Part shown: positions 1-8,080 of the stretch, piece after piece | Numbering within the stretch: position 1 is the first letter of the stretch | Layout: every line of letters begins with the position of its first letter | Source of the DNA: Gracilibacillus orientalis | GTDB lineage: Bacteria > Bacillota > Bacilli > Bacillales > Amphibacillaceae | Direction: 5' to 3' | Assembly: GCF_900114645.1 (NCBI RefSeq) | Contig: NZ_FOTR01000016.1 | Span: 1 to 64,000, forward strand | DNA length: 64,000 bases | Program-made: the position numbers and the translations under genes | The notes under the pieces: model-generated | Told to the model about the DNA's origin: nothing | Seen by the model: only the letters and a program-made list of their open reading frames with translations | Databases searched by the model: none

Positions 1-189
1 CTTAACTCGTTCATTTAATATATCCCTAAGTTTTGGATAAGTAATATATAGTTCAGCACCCACAGCAGTTCTTTCGAGCAACATACCTAATAGTAAATGA
101 ACTGGATAAACAATCTTGGTTGTCTTTTCGGCTTCCTTTTCTCCATTTTTAAGAACTCTTAAAGTACGTTCAGTGAATCTCAAGACCAT
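1..189 (-). CDS. Clp N-terminal-domain protein, cut by window edge
   Basis: The reverse strand reads open from an ATG at 189 to the window edge, 63 codons. The product starts VLRFTERTLRVLKNGEKEAE and continues with a HLLLGMLLERTAVGAELY-like segment. This is the pattern of the Clp N-terminal repeat domain (ClpA/ClpC N domain), which binds adaptors or substrates. An AAGGGGG ribosome binding site lies just upstream; ATG at 192 is too close to it, so 189 is preferred. Whether AAA+ modules follow cannot be seen; it may be a stand-alone N-domain protein. It borders an accessory island. Confidence 0.65.
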   Translation of the reverse strand, partial: MVLRFTERTLRVLKNGEKEAEKTTKIVYPVHLLLGMLLERTAVGAELYITYPKLRDILNERVK

Positions 190-310
190 CATCCCCCTTT
201 CTAATTGTTTATAAATTCTATAAAGTGACTGAAAAATCTTTTAAAATAGGACATTATTTATGTAGTTCTTGTTCAACTCTAGCTCCCTTTAGTTTAATAA
301 TCTTTCAACT

Positions 311-511
311 TTATTTTTTAGTTTCTATATTGAATATTTTTTTAATGACAAGTTCTAATATAATCCATATTCCAATAAAAACGCCAAAGTCAACGATAAA
401 TCCTAATGGTTCGCTTCCGTAATAAAATGGATTAAATGGGGCTGTTAAGCGATGAATTAAAAGTGTTAAACCCACAATTACTAACTGTACTTTAAATGAA
501 ATTATGAACAC
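311..511 (-). CDS. Small membrane protein, unknown
   Basis: A 66-codon frame with a strong GAGGAGGTG ribosome binding site at its 5' end. The GTG at 511 sits inside that site, so the real start may be a few codons further in. The product has two hydrophobic stretches (about residues 3-20 and 36-55) separated by a polar loop with NPFYYGSEP, and ends in lysines. I do not recognise the family. It is followed upstream by other small, decaying membrane-protein genes, so it may itself be recently acquired. Confidence 0.4.
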   Translation of the reverse strand: MFIISFKVQLVIVGLTLLIHRLTAPFNPFYYGSEPLGFIVDFGVFIGIWIILELVIKKIFNIETKK

Positions 512-566
512 CTCCTCAAATTATAAAAACGTATCGTAACATTGTTCTACTTTACTTTTTCTTTAG

Positions 567-619
567 CGCAATAGGATCTACCGCATCGACAACTTCCTAT
601 TCAATATTTGCACCCTTTA
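567..619. repeat. Diverged direct repeat, copy 1
   Basis: About 55 bp that recur at 866-920 with roughly 85% identity by eye. On the reverse strand both contain GTTGTCGATG, flanked by arms that can pair (AATAGGA/TCCTATT here). One reverse frame reads VVDAVDPIALK, so it could also be the tail of a duplicated, broken coding sequence. Confidence 0.55.
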
Positions 620-804
620 ACTGAATAAATTAAGTGCTAATAAGTTAATTGAAGCAAACAATACCCCTAATGCAAATGTAGTTATGTAGTTCCTACTGAG
701 TAGATAAAAAATTGCTTAAAACTGCTTATGTTATGCCCTAATACATATTTCAGAAGGGAAACAAGAAATGTAATTAATAACATTATAGTAATCCATAATT
801 CCAC
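617..804 (-). pseudogene. Frameshifted small membrane protein
   Basis: From a GTG at 804, with GAGGTG upstream, the frame reads VELWITIMLLITFLVSLLKY and continues to a stop near 680. The next reading frame then continues TTFALGVLFASINLLALNL to TAA at 617. The break lies at an exact 8-bp tandem duplication (ACTACATA twice in the coding sense); removing one copy restores a single 59-60-residue protein with two membrane segments. The family is not recognised. It lies between the two copies of the diverged direct repeat. Confidence 0.5.
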
Positions 805-865
805 AAGAACACCTCATTTCACTCAAAATATATTTTAATTCTTATTACATTAAACTGCCTTTTAA

Positions 866-920
866 CACAATAGGAGCTGCCACATCGACAACTCCTTATT
901 CAATATTTGCCACCCTTTAG
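866..920. repeat. Diverged direct repeat, copy 2
   Basis: Partner of the repeat at 567-619. Here the arms around the shared GTTGTCGATG core are AGGAGTTG and CAGCTCCT, which pair with one G-T wobble. The two copies flank the frameshifted membrane-protein gene at 617-804. Confidence 0.55.
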
Positions 921-934
921 TTTAATAAGAGAGT

Positions 935-1310
935 TTACTTTTTTGACAAGATAGTTTTATCTAATGGGACAGTTGTTTCTAAAAAATCTTGGTCAATTTT
1001 AAAGAATATTTCTTTGAGTTTTTCTCTTCCACCCATTTTTTTTATGCCAATTCTGAACACGCTTAACATGTTCTTCATCACTTTTAACTTTGTTTTCAAT
1101 AATTTCATAATTTTCATAGTTGTCATATTCCCAAATAGCAAAAATTTCCATGATACCGTTATCTTTTTTTGTCATCCACCTACCAACTAATCTTGAGCCA
1201 TATTTAAGTTGGGTTGGTAGAAGAGTTTTATTAAAATGTTCGTTAAAATCATCTAAAATACTTGGATCAACATTGTACATCTTTCTACGATAAATCATCG
1301 TTTTTTTCAC
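935..1310 (-). pseudogene. NIPSNAP/ABM-like dimeric alpha-beta protein, frameshifted
   Basis: The first frame (1310 down to about 1040) starts MIYRRKMYNVDPSILDDFNE and carries LPTQLKYGSRLVGRW and EIFAIWEYDNYENYE, the pattern of the small NIPSNAP family (ferredoxin-like fold). It then runs off-frame. The neighbouring frame continues with GGREKLKEIFFKIDQDF and stops at 935, which looks like the natural C-terminus. The switch is at a run of eight A in the coding strand (near 1036-1043); seven would keep the frame. It is either a true frameshift, a slippage-prone phase-variable tract, or a sequencing error. Confidence 0.75.
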
Positions 1311-1468
1311 TCTCTCCTTTTAAGTCGTTATCAATATATTTCAATATTGGTTGAAATAACTCGCCAAGTTAACATTATATAACTTATTCAATAAAAAGGA
1401 GTATATTCTTCTTGAAGATAAGCCCCCGTTAGTTCAACAACATCCTTTATCACGATGTTGAAAATTAG

Positions 1469-2035
1469 TCATAAACTTTCAGAAATATGAACTATTTCTT
1501 TAATTACAAAGTCAGCTTCTTCGTTATCTTTAATTACAAATAAATGGTCTGCTTCCCCTTTTTCTGGGTCTATTACGTCTTCATTTAGAGACTCAGCCTG
1601 TTGGCGAATAAGTACATCCTTAAAATTAGAATAAGCCCCTCTAAATATATTGGAACTTCGTTGACTATGAATAACTCGCTCATGAAGAATTTCATCTGGA
1701 ATATCAAAATGAACTAAGATACGTACAAACTCATTTTTATCATATATTTCTTCCAGTAAATACTTTCTCCCTTTTCTAGTTCGATTGGCACTACTAGTAA
1801 TAATATGAAAATCAGTATGTTCTTTAGCGTAATCAACAATTAACTTTGAGATAGAATGCTTAAAAGTATTAGGTCCTTGTTTTGGTTGCAACTTTTTGTA
1901 ATAAGTATTTATAAATTCAGCATGGTTATCTTGGTCCATAACAAAAGAGTTATTTAGCTCTTTTTCTAAAGCTTTTGCAAATGTACTTTTCCCGCTATGG
2001 GTTTTACCCACTGTAATAATTACTATCCTTTTCAT
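1469..2035 (-). CDS. P-loop kinase-like ATP-binding protein
   Basis: A 188-residue protein whose N-terminus holds a Walker A motif, GKTHSGKST, at residues 10-18 after a hydrophobic beta-strand. The spacing, the LVHFDIPDEILHERV segment and the charged C-terminus fit a small AAA/zeta-type kinase or polynucleotide-kinase-like fold. The substrate cannot be read from the sequence. The start ATG at 2035 is the natural one because the Walker motif begins 10 residues in. It stands alone between decayed genes, so a cargo role in the mobile island is plausible but unproven. Confidence 0.65.
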   Translation of the reverse strand: MKRIVIITVGKTHSGKSTFAKALEKELNNSFVMDQDNHAEFINTYYKKLQPKQGPNTFKHSISKLIVDYAKEHTDFHIITSSANRTRKGRKYLLEEIYDKNEFVRILVHFDIPDEILHERVIHSQRSSNIFRGAYSNFKDVLIRQQAESLNEDVIDPEKGEADHLFVIKDNEEADFVIKEIVHISESL

Positions 2036-2256
2036 GATTTCCCCTCATTCTCACATAAGAATATTTCACCATGTTAATTCAGCTAATTGTTAAACTATTC
2101 TGCCACGTTAGTTTAAGTGTAATTTTTCACAATTTCTATTTATCTTACCATAAAATTTCTAATATCTTTTGAACTTTTCTCCGATTTTCATTTTAAAATG
2201 AACCACAACTTATAAGTTATGATACCGATAAAGTAAAAGATATAATGCTTATTCCC

Positions 2257-2641
2257 CTAATCCTTCAACTTAGCAAACTCTTGTTACAATACATCCTCGT
2301 TAACAGAATCATGTTTTATTCCAGCTTTTATTTCATGCTTAGATGTAATGCTTACCTAACCGAATTATGTACTGTAGAATTTGTGCTTTAATTCTTGCAT
2401 TCTCTAGTCGTATCAGCCAATTCCCACAATGCGTTAACCGTATCTTCTAATTACTATCAATAATCTTTTCTACTAAGACCTTACGTTGCTGTAATCGTCT
2501 GTCCAACTCAGCCTTAAATACAGCATCATCATTATACCAAACATATAAAGTTTGACTGGCAATTCCACAACGCTTTGCTATTTCTGTTTTTGTTAACTCT
2601 CCCTCAGCTAACAATTGAAATAGCCAATGTTTTTCTACCAT
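2257..2641 (-). pseudogene. phBC6A51-type small-terminase-like HTH gene, decayed
   Basis: The intact first part (64 codons from 2641) carries a helix-turn-helix, LTKTEIAKRCGIASQTLYVW, followed by a VEKIIDSN helix. This matches the N-terminal half of phage phBC6A51-type proteins, used as small terminase or packaging-linked HTH proteins. After a stop, other frames still read EDTVNALWELADTT, then ARIKAQILQYIIRLGK, then KHEIKAGIKHDSVNEDVL, ending at 2257. So the rest of the gene is present but broken by stops and frameshifts. It supports a phage-satellite or prophage origin for the island. Confidence 0.6.
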
Positions 2642-2746
2642 TTAAAATTTCTATATTTTTACTACCATAAAGTTTACATTTTAATTTACAAATTGTTGTA
2701 TTTATAATAATCTTATATTGAAATAATTATTTATGAGGTGTGTAAT

Positions 2747-3406
2747 ATGATAATAAATACGAATTGGTTCAGTATTTTTGCTAATATCCAATTAGATTAT
2801 TTTAGTGAGTATAACGACAGGTTAGAAAGTTTTTTAGATTCTAAAAAAAATAATATCGAAGAAAGCTTTAATGATCGGATTCAAGCCTTAAAATTACAAA
2901 ATGCTGAACAAAAAAATAAACTTTTCGAGATGCATTATGAAGATGAGTATCATTCATTTAACAAAGAATTTCCAACAATATTAAGAACCTCACTTTTCAA
3001 TACTATATATTCACATCTTGAGGTTGAATTACATAATTTATGTAAAAGATTTGAAAATGATAAAAGCATTAAGGTTAATGACTTAAATCATAGAGGAATC
3101 GAAAGATCTAAGGTATATCTTACAAAGGTATGTAATATCGATTTTCCCTCAAATACAAATGAGTGGAGATTAATCAAAAACTATCAAACAATTAGAAATA
3201 AATTAACACATGAAGGCTATGAATTTACTGTTGATAAGGATAACAAAAAGCTTGTAACAGCTATTCAAAACGTTGTTGGTGTTAATATGGTCGATAGAAG
3301 GTTATATTATGAAGTCACTTTTGATGAAAGTTTTTGCTATATATTTCTTTCAATTCTTTATAACTTTTTTTATCAAATTGCAGAAATTTTACCCAACGAA
3401 AAATAA
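2747..3406 (+). CDS. HEPN-motif protein, unknown
   Basis: 219 residues from ATG 2747, chosen because GAGGTG lies six bases upstream; the GTG at 2738 is part of that ribosome binding site. The protein is helical and charged, with a segment at residues 74-100 (FPTILRTSLFNTIYSHLEVELHN) and the motif RNKLTH at residues 150-155. Rx4H is the catalytic signature of HEPN ribonucleases found in toxins and abortive-infection proteins. The whole-family assignment is inference from this motif and the all-helical look. It converges on the DUF4062 gene, 38 bp away. Confidence 0.5.
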   Translation: MIINTNWFSIFANIQLDYFSEYNDRLESFLDSKKNNIEESFNDRIQALKLQNAEQKNKLFEMHYEDEYHSFNKEFPTILRTSLFNTIYSHLEVELHNLCKRFENDKSIKVNDLNHRGIERSKVYLTKVCNIDFPSNTNEWRLIKNYQTIRNKLTHEGYEFTVDKDNKKLVTAIQNVVGVNMVDRRLYYEVTFDESFCYIFLSILYNFFYQIAEILPNEK

Positions 3407-3444
3407 ATACACTAAAATCAAGTAGTGTTTTAAAAATAAACTAA

Positions 3445-4401
3445 TTACTTTTTGAAATCTTCCATTTCATACATAGATAGGAATTTAAGACCTGTTTTAG
3501 AAGTTTGCACTCTTTGATATGTCTTACCAGCTACTTTTATTTTTTCAACTAAATTAAATGCCATTAATTTTGGTGCAACACGAAAGAACACAAATTTATC
3601 TTCTTGATCCATACCGTATTGATTTTGAATTCCAATCGCTAGGACGTCCTTAAAAGTTACGAAAAGATCTAACAAAGACATCGATTTTCCTGCTAATTCT
3701 TCTGTAAAATCACTAGGAAAGTCAATACTAGTATCCATAAGATATTTTTTAACATCCTGATAAGAGTATCCTTCTATTTCATTTTCTTTATTTAGTTTTT
3801 CTTCTAACTTGTCATTAATTGTTCTTAGTTTACTTAATTCCTTTAATAGTTCATGATTTTCTTTTAACATAGCTTCATAATTGCCAACATCCTTACCTGA
3901 AACCCAACCTTTTAAACTTGTATCTCTTTCATTTTCTTTTAATGATTCTAAGACAGCTAACTTAATATCTTTGATGTCTGAGAAAAATTTAGAAGTTTTA
4001 TTTAATACTTCTGTTTTAAAATCAATATATAATGGATAATTTTCTCGTTCCATCACGTTTTGTCCATGCATTTTTACTTTTTCATCTAACGCTTTATCAT
4101 CAATAACAATTGCAAACCTTGGTAAACCTTTTTCTCCAGCATATTCATATTCCCAATGAGTGTAACTCTTCCCACTCTCTTCATCAATAGTTCCATATCT
4201 GCCGCCTAGAATTAACATATATACATCTGATTCTTCTATCCATCTTTTAATAGTTTCTTTTTGCGATTCATCGCCAGCTTTGAACAGTTCCATACCAGCA
4301 GGAATATGACCAGCATTTAATATAGATGATACTGCTGCCTGTCTTTCTTCTTGTAAATCAGTAAATGTAGATGAAACAAATACCTGTAATTTTTTCTCCA
4401 T
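3445..4401 (-). CDS. DUF4062-domain protein
   Basis: 318 residues. The N-terminus (about 5-95) is a clear DUF4062 domain: QVFVSSTFTDLQEERQA, AGMELF, ESDVYMLILGGRYG and SYTHWEYEYA. This is a Rossmann-like fold related to TIR/SEFIR and nucleoside deoxyribosyltransferase-like domains, common in bacterial NLR-like and defence proteins. Residues about 176-212 form a likely coiled coil (heptad Leu/Glu/Lys). The C-terminal 100 residues look like a small alpha-beta or winged-helix domain. The product is probably cytoplasmic. A stress-sensing or antiphage role is inference. Confidence 0.75.
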   Translation of the reverse strand: MEKKLQVFVSSTFTDLQEERQAAVSSILNAGHIPAGMELFKAGDESQKETIKRWIEESDVYMLILGGRYGTIDEESGKSYTHWEYEYAGEKGLPRFAIVIDDKALDEKVKMHGQNVMERENYPLYIDFKTEVLNKTSKFFSDIKDIKLAVLESLKENERDTSLKGWVSGKDVGNYEAMLKENHELLKELSKLRTINDKLEEKLNKENEIEGYSYQDVKKYLMDTSIDFPSDFTEELAGKSMSLLDLFVTFKDVLAIGIQNQYGMDQEDKFVFFRVAPKLMAFNLVEKIKVAGKTYQRVQTSKTGLKFLSMYEMEDFKK

Positions 4402-4452
4402 TTTAAATTGCCACCACCATTAGAACATATTTCCTATATTCTAACATATTTT

Positions 4453-4731
4453 TTACTGATCCTTTATTTGATAAACTATCTTTTTAACCATTTCAGCATC
4501 AAATACATTTGTAATATCTCTTACATCTCCAATATTATTATAGATGGATTAATATTTATTTAGGTATCCTCTACTTATTTTTTATACATATTTGTTATCT
4601 GCTATATACCTTGCTAGCTTTAGAAAAATATCTAAAGTATAAATGACAACTTGTTCGTTAATTTCAATATGTTTACCCTTACCAGTTACATTGCTGTTTG
4701 GAAACCTTCTATAAACCCATACAAAAAAATT
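4453..4731 (-). pseudogene. Remnant of an unidentified gene
   Basis: Between the DUF4062 and HNH genes the reverse strand holds broken coding stretches: WVYRRFPNSNVTGKGKHIEI followed by NEQVVIYTLDIFLKLARY up to a stop, then, after two more stops, VTNVFDAEMVKKIVYQIKD-like sequence ending at 4453. The protein-like composition suggests a dead gene, but I cannot name the family. The rest of 4402-4997 shows no other feature. Confidence 0.3.
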
Positions 4732-4997
4732 TCACGACACGATTGATTTTATCATGTCAAACAATAGGATAGTTTAGTATCTTCATGTAATCACTAATTT
4801 TACATAATCTGCTTTCTAAAACTATTTATAAATCCTATCCCTCTATATATAATTATTAGCTAAAAGCTCCCCTAATTTATTTTATATTAATGAATACTTT
4901 ATTTTGCACTTGGTAATAATAAATAATTTGGTCGTATAAGAATTGAATTTGTGGTGATACTGGTATTTAAAATACTAACGACACGGGAGCGATAGTA

Positions 4998-6449
4998 ATG
5001 CTAATACTACCACAAACAATAATTATAACATGGGTCGGCTCTAATAGAAGTTATTATGAGGAAAGAGGATACCATTTCACAAGCTATCATGACACATTTA
5101 AAGTAAGTGTATTAGATCTACCTGTTAAGTCTAATAAAAAAGTTAAAGTTTTGTGTGACTACTGTAATGAAATTGGAATTAAAAGAGAGATTCTTAAGAA
5201 TTATTCAGGATATAATAGTCAAAGATTGATTGTTGAAAAAGATGCTTGTAATGATTGTCAACAGTTGAAAAGAGAAGATATATTTCTTAATAAATATAAC
5301 GTAATGAATCCATCACATTTATCAAAAGTTACAGAAAAAATAGCTAACAAACGTAGAACCTCTCTTTATAAAGTTAAAGAAGACTTTCTTAAGCAAGGTT
5401 TTAATTTATTGAGTAACCGTTATATAAATGACAGAACTCCTCTTAAGTTTTTATGTACAAAGCATACATCGCTTGGTACACAATTCGGAAATTATAAAAG
5501 TGTTTTAGAAAATCGGTTAATTTGCAAGGGATGTTTATCTGATAAGAAATCATTAAATACAGCAAAAGAAAAGAATCCCATGTGGAAAGGTGGAACTAGA
5601 AAACTAAATACACATTTGAGAGATATACTTGTTGAATGGAAAAAACAAAGCTTTAAAAGTTGCAATTATAAATGTATAGTCACAGGTGAAAGAAATCCAC
5701 ATAAACTTACGATACATCATTTATATAGCTTCCATAAAATAGTTAAAGAAGCACTTCTCCAATTAAAACTTTATATCAAAGAAAATATTGGTTTATACTC
5801 AAAAAAAGAACTTAATCTGATTGAACAAAGAGTTATTGAATTACATAAAAAGTATCCGCTTGGTGTTGTTTTAAAAAAAACTATACATAATCATTTTCAT
5901 TCTATTTATAGGAGCAGTTATAGTACTCCAGAACAATTTATTGAGTATTTAGCTAAAAATTATGAAGGACAACACAACCTATCAATTAAATATTCAGAGA
6001 AACATAGGCGATATTTCCCACCAAAATATAATAGAAGTTCCTCCTTTCATGGGGTAACTTATGTAAATAAACAAAAAAGGAAATATTTAGCTAATATCAA
6101 ACAAAATGGGAGTACTATTTATATAGGTTCATATGAAACTGAAATTGAAGCTGCTTATTTCTTTAATCAAAAAGCAATTGAACTAAGAGGAGAGCATACC
6201 ACTTTAAACTATTTAACCGAAAAAGAAAAAAGTTTTGTAGAAGAAAGAATCAAAAATGGTTTTTATATAAGTAATAAAAAAACAAAATACAAAAATGTTA
6301 AAAAACGAGGAAAACATTGGGAATGTTCCTTTCATTATAAAAATAAATTATATTATGTAGGCTATTTTAAGAATGATAAAGAAGCAGCGTTAGCCTATAA
6401 TAACTTTATTACCAAAAATAAATTTAATAAACCATTAAATATTATTTGA
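4998..6449 (+). CDS. HNH endonuclease with tandem AP2 domains
   Basis: 483 residues; ATG 4998 follows GGGAG. The N-terminal part has two zinc-binding pairs (C53/C56 with C84/C87) and a second cluster (C153, C176/C179). Then come the pre-HNH motif NPMWKGG (193-199) and an HNH-like core with C226 and H240-H241 (KLTIHHLYSF). The C-terminus has two AP2-type DNA-binding repeats, about 350-404 and 429-478, each with the IGSYETEIEAAYFFN / VGYFKNDKEAALAYN pattern. This is the architecture of free-standing homing endonucleases from phages and mobile DNA. No flanking group I intron was recognised. Confidence 0.8.
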   Translation: MLILPQTIIITWVGSNRSYYEERGYHFTSYHDTFKVSVLDLPVKSNKKVKVLCDYCNEIGIKREILKNYSGYNSQRLIVEKDACNDCQQLKREDIFLNKYNVMNPSHLSKVTEKIANKRRTSLYKVKEDFLKQGFNLLSNRYINDRTPLKFLCTKHTSLGTQFGNYKSVLENRLICKGCLSDKKSLNTAKEKNPMWKGGTRKLNTHLRDILVEWKKQSFKSCNYKCIVTGERNPHKLTIHHLYSFHKIVKEALLQLKLYIKENIGLYSKKELNLIEQRVIELHKKYPLGVVLKKTIHNHFHSIYRSSYSTPEQFIEYLAKNYEGQHNLSIKYSEKHRRYFPPKYNRSSSFHGVTYVNKQKRKYLANIKQNGSTIYIGSYETEIEAAYFFNQKAIELRGEHTTLNYLTEKEKSFVEERIKNGFYISNKKTKYKNVKKRGKHWECSFHYKNKLYYVGYFKNDKEAALAYNNFITKNKFNKPLNII

Positions 6450-6534
6450 TTGTTAACTAAATAGAATCTCAATTGCATTTACTTTCATGAATTATTAAAC
6501 TACGAAATACCCTGTTATGCTATAAGGCAAGCGA

Positions 6535-6990
6535 ATTTAAGCCATTAGAAAAAGATTGCCTCGATTGACAATTGTGGGGATGATAACTTGTTTATTTCAA
6601 GACAATTGTTCGAGTCTCTTTAAGTTTTTTGGTCTTTTAGTTTTTGGGGTAATCCCATATCCTTTAAAATAATCTTAGTTAAATCTTTCTTCACAACCTT
6701 CTTCCATATTGATACTGTAACCTTAGTTTTTTCAATAGTTATAGCATTTTTGCCATTTACCTTTGTTTTACTTTTTTAAAAAAAATACTATGGAAAGAAG
6801 AAATAAATTAAAATTAATTTCGTCGTTCATGAATAAATTAGAACCTTATTGTTACAATACACAGTACTGCGCAATCACTTATAAATAAAATTTAACAATG
6901 CTATAAACGCTCCCCCACCTTCTCTATCACATAGAAAAGACCTCTCACTATAATAGTAAGAGGTCTTTTCTGACATTAATAGTTACTTTA
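6535..6990. repeat. Duplicated non-coding block, copy 1, with hairpin
   Basis: About 0.45 kb that recurs, diverged, at 12435-12830. The best conserved part is 6758-6985, including TTTCGTCGTTCATGAA, CAGTACTG and a CTCCCCCAC stretch. It ends in a long hairpin at 6933-6971 whose arms AGAAAAGACCTCT and AGAGGTCTTTTCT pair fully. No conserved reading frame spans both copies. It could be a replication or transcription-control segment of the element, or a structured RNA. Confidence 0.7.
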
Positions 6991-7024
6991 ATTGATAAAA
7001 TAAAAAGTAACTTACCCTACTAAT

Positions 7025-7042
7025 GGTGACCGTCACTTAATA
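7025..7042 (+). repeat. Short direct repeat, copy 1
   Basis: GGTGACCGTCACTTAATA. It includes a perfect inverted repeat GTGAC-C-GTCAC at 7026-7036. The last 12 bases, CGTCACTTAATA, recur at 7590-7601, bracketing two dead genes. It may be an iteron or an excision scar. Confidence 0.45.
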
Positions 7043-7133
7043 TATATTATACCCTAAAAAATAACTTTAATACAGATAAAAACTCAAATTGTGATAATTT
7101 AAAAGCATACAATACAAAAATACACTATTAAGC

Positions 7134-7345
7134 TTATAAATCTGTATATTTTTCAACCGAACCATATGCCCTTTAAATAGGGTATTTCTTTTTTTATCCA
7201 ATTTCTCTAAAATTATCTCTTCGATATTTAGATTTAGTTCATCTGCTAATAAAATGCTATATATCAATGTGTCAGCTAATTCTTCCTTAATATTGACAGA
7301 GTTATAGCTAATGGCTTCTTCACTATTTTTACATTGATAGGAAAG
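7134..7345 (-). pseudogene. MazG-type nucleotide pyrophosphohydrolase, 3' fragment
   Basis: Reverse-strand reading gives YQCKNSEEAISYNSVNIKEE then LADTLIYSILLADELNLNIE and EIILEKLDKK. This is the EExxE-ELAD core of small MazG/RS21-C6 pyrophosphohydrolases, which hydrolyse non-canonical NTPs. Just after, the frame is lost, but another frame reads KYP then RAYGSVEKYTDL to a stop at 7134, the normal C-terminus. No start is present at the 5' end. So it is a 5'-truncated, frameshifted pseudogene. Phage-borne MazG genes are common. Confidence 0.65.
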
Positions 7346-7404
7346 GTACTATACCAATACAGGAATCATAAAACTCAAAGATCTGATTAAGAAAACTATT
7401 TAAT

Positions 7405-7590
7405 TTAAACCAATATTTCTTTATAATAAATCAAGTTGTCAACACCTAAATAAAGGACATGGTTATTATTTGTTTTAATTGCTATTGCGTGATTTATAAA
7501 AGTAACACATCCCTTCTACGCCATATAGGTTGTGAATTACTTTTTCATCAAGATATTCAGCTAGAAATTGACTCACACAAACGGTTGATC
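7405..7590 (-). pseudogene. Remnant of an unidentified gene
   Basis: One reverse frame reads FLAEYLDEKVIHNLYGVEGM then CYFYKSRN to a stop. The adjacent frame continues AIKTNNNHVLYLGVDNLIYY and KEILV to TAA at 7405. The two pieces join smoothly if one frameshift is removed, so a dead gene is likely. I do not recognise it. Confidence 0.35.
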
Positions 7591-7601
7591 GTCACTTAAT
7601 A
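7583..7601 (+). repeat. Short direct repeat, copy 2
   Basis: GGTTGATCGTCACTTAATA; the last 12 bases are identical to those ending at 7042. Copy 2 lacks the perfect palindrome of copy 1. Between 7602 and 8080 there is AT-rich DNA with a GGAGAG site but no convincing gene. Confidence 0.4.
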
Positions 7602-8080
7602 CTTACTTTCAATATAATAAATTGAAGTATACAAAAAAGATTAGTAATCACGATTAATTGTCATAAAAATTGGAAGTATATTATTTGCCAATTCTATTAA
7701 ATTTTGAATTTTTAATTATAATTTAAAAAAATTTAAAGGAGAGTTTTTACAGTATTTCATTGCATAAACCTCTCTTCATTTATCTCTCAAAACGGCTCTA
7801 CAGAGCTACTCACACTAGACAAAGAACTTGTTTTCTAGTATTATTATCACATAACATTAAACAGAAAAGCCAACAACAACATAAGCTTGATCAAGCTATG
7901 GCTCAAAACATTAAAACAATTAAATCATTCTTCAGTAGAGGTTATAGAATAAATGTGTCCTCATCTCTACAAAAGATGGTGTTTATCTTGTTTAGTTTTG
8001 ATGCTACTAGCTTTTTTTATTAGCTAAAACAAAAAAACATTAAAAAGGAGAGAAGATTATAGGAAAAAAGGAGAGATTAT

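Noticed and set aside
4402-6700. Group I intron around the HNH-AP2 gene
   Set aside because: No interrupted exon on either side and no P7-type core pairing could be recognised.
7760-8023. 87-codon forward frame upstream of the primase gene
   Set aside because: It would start at TTG far from the nearest GGAGAG site, shows no recognisable domain, and its composition is like random AT-rich DNA.
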